A stretch of DNA of 64,000 bases from Phycicoccus sp. M110.8 (GTDB lineage Bacteria > Actinomycetota > Actinomycetes > Actinomycetales > Dermatophilaceae). The notes under the pieces were generated by a model, which had not been told where the DNA came from, did no database searches, and saw only the letters and a list, made by a program, of their open reading frames with translations. Location of the stretch: positions 1,798,001 to 1,862,000 of the forward strand of contig NZ_JAWDIC010000001.1 of assembly GCF_032464895.1 (NCBI RefSeq). Direction: 5' to 3'. Position numbers and translations under genes: made by a program. Every line of letters starts with the position of its first letter. Positions within the stretch are counted from its first letter, which is position 1. Shown here in pieces: positions 59,480-64,000 of the stretch.

Positions 59480-60591
59480 CACTCGGCCGAACCGACCCGG
59501 ACGACGAGGGCGTGGGGGACGATCTCGGCGGAGATGGCACGCGCCTTGCCGATGGTGTCGCCGTCGACCTGGGCCTCCTGCGGACGGTCCGCGCGGACGC
59601 GGATCTCCTGGCAGGTGTGGTGGTCGACGCGCTCGTGACCCTTGCGCCGCTGGGTGAGGACCCGGCCGGCCACGGCCGCCCAGCCGACGATGCCCTTGGG
59701 CGACAGGATGACGACGTCGAGGTGGCCGTCGTCAGGCTCGGCCTCCGGCATCAGGACCAGGCCGCCGAGGAGCTTGCCGACGTTCCCCACCACCACGGTG
59801 CGCGCGCGGCGGGTGATCTCCTCGTTGTCGTCGACCTTGACGCGGATCTTGAACTGCGGCCCGCGCAGGTTGCGGGTGCCCGAGACCATGTATGCCGCGG
59901 GGCCGACCTTGGCCTTCAGCTTCTCCGGGGCGTCGGCCATGATCGCGGCGTCGAACCCGAAGCCGGCCATGACGAGGAAGACGTGGGTCTCGGGCCGCTG
60001 GTCCTCACCGCTGGTGTCGACGGTCAGGCGGCCGACGTCGATCCGCTTGTTCTGGCCCGTGAGGGCGACCCGGAGGGCGTCGTCGAGGTCGTCGAACGGC
60101 AGGTCGAGGTTGCGCGCCAGCAGGTTGCCGGTGCCGCCGGGCAGCAGGCCGAGCGGGGTGTCCGTGCCGACGAGGGCCTCGGCCACCGCCCGGACAGTGC
60201 CGTCGCCGCCGAGCGGGCAGACCAGGTCGACGTCCTCGCGCAGGGCCTGCTCGGCCTGGCCGCGGCCGGTGTCCTTGGCCGTCGTCTCGATGAAGAGCGG
60301 CTCGGCCCAGCCGTGGGTCACGACCTCGCGGGTGACGTGCTCCTTGACCGAGTCGAGGTCGTCGAACTTCGTCGGGTTGACGATGATCGCGACCCGACGA
60401 CGGGGTGCCTCGGTCACGGTGCCCTCCGGTCGGAACTCGTTGCGGTGCGGTCGGCGGTCCCAGCGACGGGCCCGGTGGGCGCCGCGCCGGCGGCTGCTGC
60501 GCTCGCTCGACCAGGCAGCGATGCCGAGGGCGGCGAGGAGCACGACGACGATCGCGCCGACGACCACCCATCCGGCATGTTCTTGGAGCAC
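59479..60591 (-). CDS. Diacylglycerol/sphingosine-type lipid kinase (YegS/DgkB-like)
   Basis: A 370-residue lipid kinase. A single N-terminal membrane helix (about 8-28) and a basic linker precede the catalytic domain, with VAIIVNPTKFDDLDSVKEHV (about 67-86), the nucleotide loop PLGGDGTVRAVAEALVGT (about 126-143) and LGLLPGGTGNLLARNLDLPF (about 147-166), all DAGK_cat signatures. It probably phosphorylates diacylglycerol or another lipid. GTG 60591 lies six bases after TAGCGT. It leads a three-gene operon with two PAP2 phosphatases, so kinase and phosphatase are made together. Confidence 0.9.
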   Translation of the reverse strand: MLQEHAGWVVVGAIVVVLLAALGIAAWSSERSSRRRGAHRARRWDRRPHRNEFRPEGTVTEAPRRRVAIIVNPTKFDDLDSVKEHVTREVVTHGWAEPLFIETTAKDTGRGQAEQALREDVDLVCPLGGDGTVRAVAEALVGTDTPLGLLPGGTGNLLARNLDLPFDDLDDALRVALTGQNKRIDVGRLTVDTSGEDQRPETHVFLVMAGFGFDAAIMADAPEKLKAKVGPAAYMVSGTRNLRGPQFKIRVKVDDNEEITRRARTVVVGNVGKLLGGLVLMPEAEPDDGHLDVVILSPKGIVGWAAVAGRVLTQRRKGHERVDHHTCQEIRVRADRPQEAQVDGDTIGKARAISAEIVPHALVVRVGSAE

Positions 60592-60597
60592 GGGCAG

Positions 60598-60603
60598 ACG
60601 CTA
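60598..60603 (-). promoter_or_regulatory. -10-like hexamer TAGCGT (leaderless), lipid-kinase operon
   Basis: Reading leftwards, TAGCGT is followed by six bases and then the GTG at 60591. Confidence 0.5.
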
Positions 60604-60630
60604 CCCCAGGGTAGGAGGGGGTGCTGCCCG

Positions 60631-60636
60631 TACCGT
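60631..60636 (+). promoter_or_regulatory. -10-like hexamer TACCGT (leaderless), DinB gene
   Basis: TACCGT ends six bases before the ATG at 60643. Confidence 0.5.
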
Positions 60637-60642
60637 GGCGGC

Positions 60643-61242
60643 ATGGACGCCTCCCCCGACGCCTCTCGCGAGCCCTCCCCGGACGCCGTGCCCGAAGTGT
60701 CCGGTCCCGTCCCGCCGGACACCAAGGACTGGACCTGGACGCTGGAGCAGCCGTGCCCGGAGTGCGGGTTCGAGGCGGCCGCCGTCACCGCTCCCCAGGT
60801 GGCCGAGCAGGTGCTGTCGCTGACCGCGCCGTGGCGCTCGGTGCTCGAGCGCCCGGACGTGCGGGACCGGCCGCGGCCGGACGTGTGGTCGCCGCTGGAG
60901 TACGCCTGCCACGTCCGCGACGTGTGCCGCGTCTTCGAGGGTCGGGTGCGGCAGATGCTCGCCGAGGACGGCGCCCGGTTCGCCAACTGGGACCAGGATG
61001 AGGCTGCCCTGGACGGCCACTACCCCGAGCAGGACCCCGCGGTCGTCGCGGAGGAGCTCGTCGAGGCAGCCGTGGCCGCGTGCCGGGCGTTCGAGGAGGT
61101 CGAGGGGGACGCCTGGCAGCGGACCGGCCTGCGCAGCAACGGCTCGCACTTCACCGTGCTCACCCTGGGCCAGTACATGCTGCACGACCTCGCGCACCAC
61201 CTCGTCGACGTGGGCGTCGTCCCCAGCGTCGCCGACCGCTGA
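60643..61242 (+). CDS. DinB-fold protein
   Basis: A 199-residue DinB_2-type protein. The N-terminal region has a two-cysteine element CPECGF (about 38-43). The helical bundle includes WSPLEYACHVRDVCRVFEGR (about 82-101, first His) and LTLGQYMLHDLAHHLVDVGV (about 173-192, final His pair). It is a likely metal-dependent, mycothiol-linked enzyme of unknown substrate. It converges on the LysE gene. Confidence 0.75.
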   Translation: MDASPDASREPSPDAVPEVSGPVPPDTKDWTWTLEQPCPECGFEAAAVTAPQVAEQVLSLTAPWRSVLERPDVRDRPRPDVWSPLEYACHVRDVCRVFEGRVRQMLAEDGARFANWDQDEAALDGHYPEQDPAVVAEELVEAAVAACRAFEEVEGDAWQRTGLRSNGSHFTVLTLGQYMLHDLAHHLVDVGVVPSVADR

Positions 61243-61255
61243 GGCGCCCGAGCGC

Positions 61256-61894
61256 TCAGGCCTTCTGCGGGTGCCCGGTGAGGGCGGCCGCGCCACCCAT
61301 GACGAGGAAGATCGAGCCGGAGACGTACTTCTGCCGCTCGACCGCACGCGGGTGGCGGGCCAGCCACTGGCCGATGCCGCCGGCGCTGAGCGCGTAGACG
61401 CTGTCGAAGACCGCGCCGATCACGACGAAGATCGCGCCGAGGACGAGGACCTGCGACCACACCGGTCCGGACTCCCGGTGCAGGAACTGCGGGAAGAACG
61501 CCACGAAGAACACCGCGGTCTTGGGGTTGGTGATGCCGACGAGGAACGCGTCCGCGAACGCACGGCGCGGGTTCGTCACCGGCACGCGGTCGAGGGCGAA
61601 GTGCCCGCGGCTGCGGAACTCGCGGACGGCCAGCCACAGCAGGTATGCCGCGCCGGCGTACTTCACGACCGAGAACGCGACGACCGAGGCGCTGATGACG
61701 GCCGACAGGCCGAACGCCGTCGCGACCACCATGAGGGCCGTCGCGGTCTCGATCCCCGCCATCGACGCCAGCGCCAGGCGACGGCTGCCCTGACCGATCC
61801 CGCGCGAGATGAGGAACAGCATCGCGGGGCCGGGCAGCAGGATCAGCGCGGTGGCGGCGAGGGCGAACGTGCCCAGGGTGGCGGCGGACGGCAT
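61256..61894 (-). CDS. LysE/RhtB-family amino-acid exporter
   Basis: A 212-residue protein with six membrane helices. The opening FALAATALILLPGPAMLFLI (about 11-30) carries the conserved PGP, followed by SRGIGQGSRRLALASMAGIE, a YLLWLAVREF segment and GITNPKTAVFFVAFFPQFL (about 121-139), all LysE family features. It exports an amino acid or related compound by proton exchange. ATG 61894 was chosen over the upstream start at 61942, which adds 16 non-membrane residues. Confidence 0.85.
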   Translation of the reverse strand: MPSAATLGTFALAATALILLPGPAMLFLISRGIGQGSRRLALASMAGIETATALMVVATAFGLSAVISASVVAFSVVKYAGAAYLLWLAVREFRSRGHFALDRVPVTNPRRAFADAFLVGITNPKTAVFFVAFFPQFLHRESGPVWSQVLVLGAIFVVIGAVFDSVYALSAGGIGQWLARHPRAVERQKYVSGSIFLVMGGAAALTGHPQKA

Positions 61895-61968
61895 ACCCGA
61901 CAGGATCGGACCCGACGCGCACGCGGGGCAACGGGGAATCACGTGGCGGACGCCTGCGGGCCGCTCGC

Positions 61969-61974
61969 TAGGCT
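61969..61974 (+). promoter_or_regulatory. -10-like hexamer TAGGCT (leaderless), serS
   Basis: TAGGCT ends six bases before the GTG at 61981. There is no T-box-like structure in the 86-base gap upstream. Confidence 0.5.
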
Positions 61975-61980
61975 GACCCG

Positions 61981-63243
61981 GTGATCGACATCAAGCTCCT
62001 GCGCGAGGACCCCGACCGGGTCCGCGCGAGCCAGCGCGCCCGTGGCGAGGACGAAGGGGTGGTCGACGCGGTGCTGTCCGCGGACGACCGCCGGCGGGCC
62101 AGCCTCACCGAGTTCGAGCGGCTGCGGGCCGAGCAGAAGTCGATGGGCAAGCAGGTCGCGCAGGCGCAGGGCGAGGAGAAGCACGCCCTCCTGACGAAGA
62201 CCAAGCACATCGCGGCCCAGGTGAAGTCGCTGCAGGCCGACGCCGATGCCGCCGAGGAGGAGCTCGGCACCCTCATCCGGCAGATCGGCAACGTCGTCGA
62301 GCCGGGCGTCCCGGTCGGCGGCGAGGACGACTACGAGGTGCTCGAGACGGTCGGCGAGGTGCCGACCTTCGACTTCGAGCCCCGCGACCACCTCGAGCTC
62401 GGCGAGATGCTGGGCGCAGTCGACATGGAGCGCGGCGCCAAGGTCTCGGGCTCGCGGTTCTACTTCCTCACGGGGGTCGGCGCGCGGCTCGAGCTGGCGC
62501 TGCTGAACATGGGCATCGCGCAGGCCGTCGAGCACGGGTTCACCCCCGTCATCACCCCGACGCTGGTCAAGACCGACGTCATGGCGGGTGCGGGGTTCAT
62601 CGACAAGCACTCCGAGGAGGTCTACCGGCTCGCCGACGACGACCTCTGGCTCACCGGCACCTCGGAGGTCGCGCTCGCCGGCTTCCACGCCGACGAGATC
62701 CTCGACCTGTCGGCGGGGCCGAAGCGGTATGCCGGGTGGTCGGCCTGCTACCGCCGCGAGGCCGGGTCGTACGGCAAGGACACCCGCGGCATCATCCGCG
62801 TGCACCAGTTCCACAAGGTCGAGATGTTCACCTACTGCCGGGTCGAGGACGCCGCCGCGGAGCACCAGCGGCTGCTCGGCTGGGAGAAGGAGATGCTCGC
62901 CAAGATCGAGGTCCCCTACCGCGTCATCGACACGGCGGCGGGCGACCTCGGTGGTCCGGCGGCGCGCAAGTTCGACTGCGAGGCGTGGGTGCCGACGCAG
63001 GGCCGCTACCGCGAGCTGACGTCGACCTCGAACTGCACGACCTACCAGGCGCGGCGGCTCAACACGCGTGAGCGCGACCCGAACGGCCAGGGCACCCGGG
63101 CCGTCGCCACCCTCAACGGCACGCTCGCCACGACCCGGTGGATGGTCGCGATCCTGGAGAACCACCAGCAGGCCGACGGCTCGGTCGTCGTGCCGAAGGC
63201 GCTCCAGCCGTACCTCGGCCTCGAGGTCCTCCGCCCCGCCTGA
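61981..63243 (+). CDS. serS: Seryl-tRNA synthetase
   Basis: A 420-residue class II synthetase. The N-terminal coiled-coil arm lies at about 25-105 ([15 protein letters not shown]-like helical stretch is part of it). Motif 2 is [20 protein letters not shown] (about 256-275) with QFHKVEMF; motif 3 and the serine-binding [13 protein letters not shown] lie at about 347-385, ending in [17 protein letters not shown]. It charges tRNA-Ser (and tRNA-Sec). The length fits the family. GTG start. Confidence 0.95.
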   Translation: MIDIKLLREDPDRVRASQRARGEDEGVVDAVLSADDRRRASLTEFERLRAEQKSMGKQVAQAQGEEKHALLTKTKHIAAQVKSLQADADAAEEELGTLIRQIGNVVEPGVPVGGEDDYEVLETVGEVPTFDFEPRDHLELGEMLGAVDMERGAKVSGSRFYFLTGVGARLELALLNMGIAQAVEHGFTPVITPTLVKTDVMAGAGFIDKHSEEVYRLADDDLWLTGTSEVALAGFHADEILDLSAGPKRYAGWSACYRREAGSYGKDTRGIIRVHQFHKVEMFTYCRVEDAAAEHQRLLGWEKEMLAKIEVPYRVIDTAAGDLGGPAARKFDCEAWVPTQGRYRELTSTSNCTTYQARRLNTRERDPNGQGTRAVATLNGTLATTRWMVAILENHQQADGSVVVPKALQPYLGLEVLRPA

Positions 63244-63259
63244 CGCTCCGCGGCATCCC

Positions 63260-63330
63260 CGCAAAACGGCAGTTGCTCGGCATCACTCGGGTTGTTGTCC
63301 CGCGGTTTGCCGAGCAACCGCTGTTTTGCG
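63260..63330. repeat. 71-bp palindromic repeat, copy 2
   Basis: Same element as 56467-56537, with seven differences. Its 23-base arms match at 21 positions. It lies 17 bases after the serS stop and before a co-directional gene, so here it is not between convergent genes. Confidence 0.9.
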
Positions 63331-63342
63331 CTCCCGGGTGGA

Positions 63343-63416
63343 TCCGCAAAACGGCAGTTGCTGGCGTGAAACGGAACTGCCGAACTGCCGTTTCGTGCCG
63401 GCAACTGCCGTTTCGC
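63343..63416. repeat. Degenerate copies of the CGGCAGTTGC repeat family
   Basis: CCGCAAAACGGCAGTTGC (63343) and the inverted GCAACTGCCGTTTCGC (63401-63416) frame a cluster of shorter inverted fragments (CGGAACTGCCG, GAACTGCCGTTTCG). All derive from the arm sequence of the 71-bp element. I see no gene in 63244-63467. Confidence 0.8.
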
Positions 63417-63454
63417 ATGGGGTCACTCCGCGTTGCCCGTTTCGGCGACCCGGT

Positions 63455-63460
63455 TAGGTT
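63455..63460 (+). promoter_or_regulatory. -10-like hexamer TAGGTT (leaderless), lldD-like gene
   Basis: TAGGTT ends seven bases before the GTG at 63468. Confidence 0.45.
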
Positions 63461-63467
63461 GGATGGC

Positions 63468-64000
63468 GTGACGCAACGACAGCTGCCGAAGTGGTCCGAG
63501 CTCAAGCCGCTGCTGCGACCCAAGCCGCTCCAGCTCGACCCCACGCGGCGACGGCTCGACTCCGCGCTGACCATCGCCGACCTGCGCGCGGTCGCGAAGC
63601 GGCGCACCCCGCGCTCGGTCTTCGACTACACCGACGGCGCCGCCGAGGGCGAGATCAGCCTGCGCCGGGCACGCGGCACCTTCGCGAACCTCGAGTTCCG
63701 GCCGGCGATCCTGCACGACGTCTCGGCCATCGACACGACGACGTCCTTCCTGGGGAAGCCGTCCGCGTTGCCGTTCTCGTTCGCGCCGACCGGCTTCACC
63801 CGGATGATGCAGCACGAGGGCGAGCGCGCGGTGGCCCGCGTCGCCCAGCGCACCGGCATCCCGTACACCCTCTCCACCATGGGCACGACGTCGATCGAGG
63901 ACGTCGCGGCCGCGGCTCCCGAGGCCCGCAAGTGGTTCCAGCTCTACGTCTGGCGTGACCGCAGCGCCGGCGAGGACCTCATGCGCCGTGCCCGGCAGGC
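63468..64000 (+). CDS. FMN-dependent alpha-hydroxy acid dehydrogenase (LldD-like), cut by the window edge
   Basis: The first 177 residues of an FMN-dependent alpha-hydroxy acid oxidase/dehydrogenase; the 3-prime end is outside the window. TIADLRAVAKRRTPRSVFDY (about 36-55), YTDGAAEGEISLRRA (about 55-69), LPFSFAPTGFTRMMQHEGER and the STMGTTSIEDVAAAAPEARK region (about 138-157) with WFQLYVWRD are characteristic. It most likely oxidises L-lactate to pyruvate (LldD), but other alpha-hydroxy acids are possible. GTG 63468. Confidence 0.85.
   Translation, partial: MTQRQLPKWSELKPLLRPKPLQLDPTRRRLDSALTIADLRAVAKRRTPRSVFDYTDGAAEGEISLRRARGTFANLEFRPAILHDVSAIDTTTSFLGKPSALPFSFAPTGFTRMMQHEGERAVARVAQRTGIPYTLSTMGTTSIEDVAAAAPEARKWFQLYVWRDRSAGEDLMRRARQ

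Noticed and set aside
61895-61980. A T-box leader for serS
   Set aside because: The gap is too short (86 bases, shared with the divergent LysE gene), and the -10-like hexamer lies directly before the start codon.

Overview
The window is one continuous stretch of very GC-rich DNA (roughly 73% G+C by eye) with short gene spacing, many GTG starts and 4-base stop/start overlaps. The gene set points to an actinobacterium, most likely in the Micrococcales near Intrasporangiaceae. Supporting genes are several DinB/DUF664 (mycothiol-transferase type) proteins, a GAF-ANTAR regulator, a SARP-type regulator, a DUF5926 protein and GT87-type polyprenol mannosyltransferases. The family-level placement is inference. 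I saw no rRNA, tRNA, CRISPR array, prophage or transposase.

Layout. 0-9.3 kb: a small membrane protein, a Rossmann-fold reductase, a GT39 membrane glycosyltransferase, then a PadR regulator divergent from a coupled pair (a cofactor-free 2,4-dioxygenase-like alpha/beta hydrolase and a PIG-L deacetylase), a MOSC protein, a lysophospholipase and a DGPF/ECF42 sigma pair. 9.2-13.7 kb: a secreted multidomain GH30 glycosidase with its LacI regulator, bounded by a perfect 65-bp direct repeat. 13.7-20.7 kb: aldo/keto reductase, NAD synthetase, a deaminase, two unknown proteins and an FAD oxidoreductase. 20.8-28.6 kb: a large SARP-ATPase regulator, and a leftward SoxR / endonuclease-phosphatase / MMPL / hemerythrin array. 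28.7-36.7 kb: DinB protein, two sugar-type kinases, a GAF-ANTAR regulator followed by a terminator and a DsbA-like gene, APP1-type phosphatase, Fpg/Nei glycosylase, an APH-type kinase and a rhodanese. 36.8-47.9 kb: an ATPase, acetyltransferases, DinB proteins, a dienelactone hydrolase divergent from a WYL regulator, a LuxR-regulator remnant, an AlkX-like glycosylase, Ogt with a sigma factor, and a GDPD. 47.9-64 kb: DUF5926, envelope glycosyltransferases and membrane proteins, GDT1, PheA, G6PD, a DAG-kinase/PAP2/PAP2 operon, LysE, SerRS and the start of an LldD-like oxidase.

Themes. Three one-gene regulators (PadR, LacI, WYL) each sit beside a clear inverted-repeat operator in the intergenic region facing the gene they should control. 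DNA repair and damage functions recur (Fpg/Nei, Ogt, AlkX-like). Envelope lipid and sugar metabolism dominates the right half. About twenty genes carry a -10-like hexamer 6-7 bases before the start codon, so leaderless transcription is probably common.

The most unusual signals are DNA-level. The octamer GTATGCCG is found about every 1.3 kb on both strands in disregard of reading frame. There are several families of palindromic intergenic repeats, and the GH30/lacI block looks like a cassette flanked by direct repeats. Starts are reading-frame inferences. Functions are by recognition of motifs and family patterns only, since no database search was possible.
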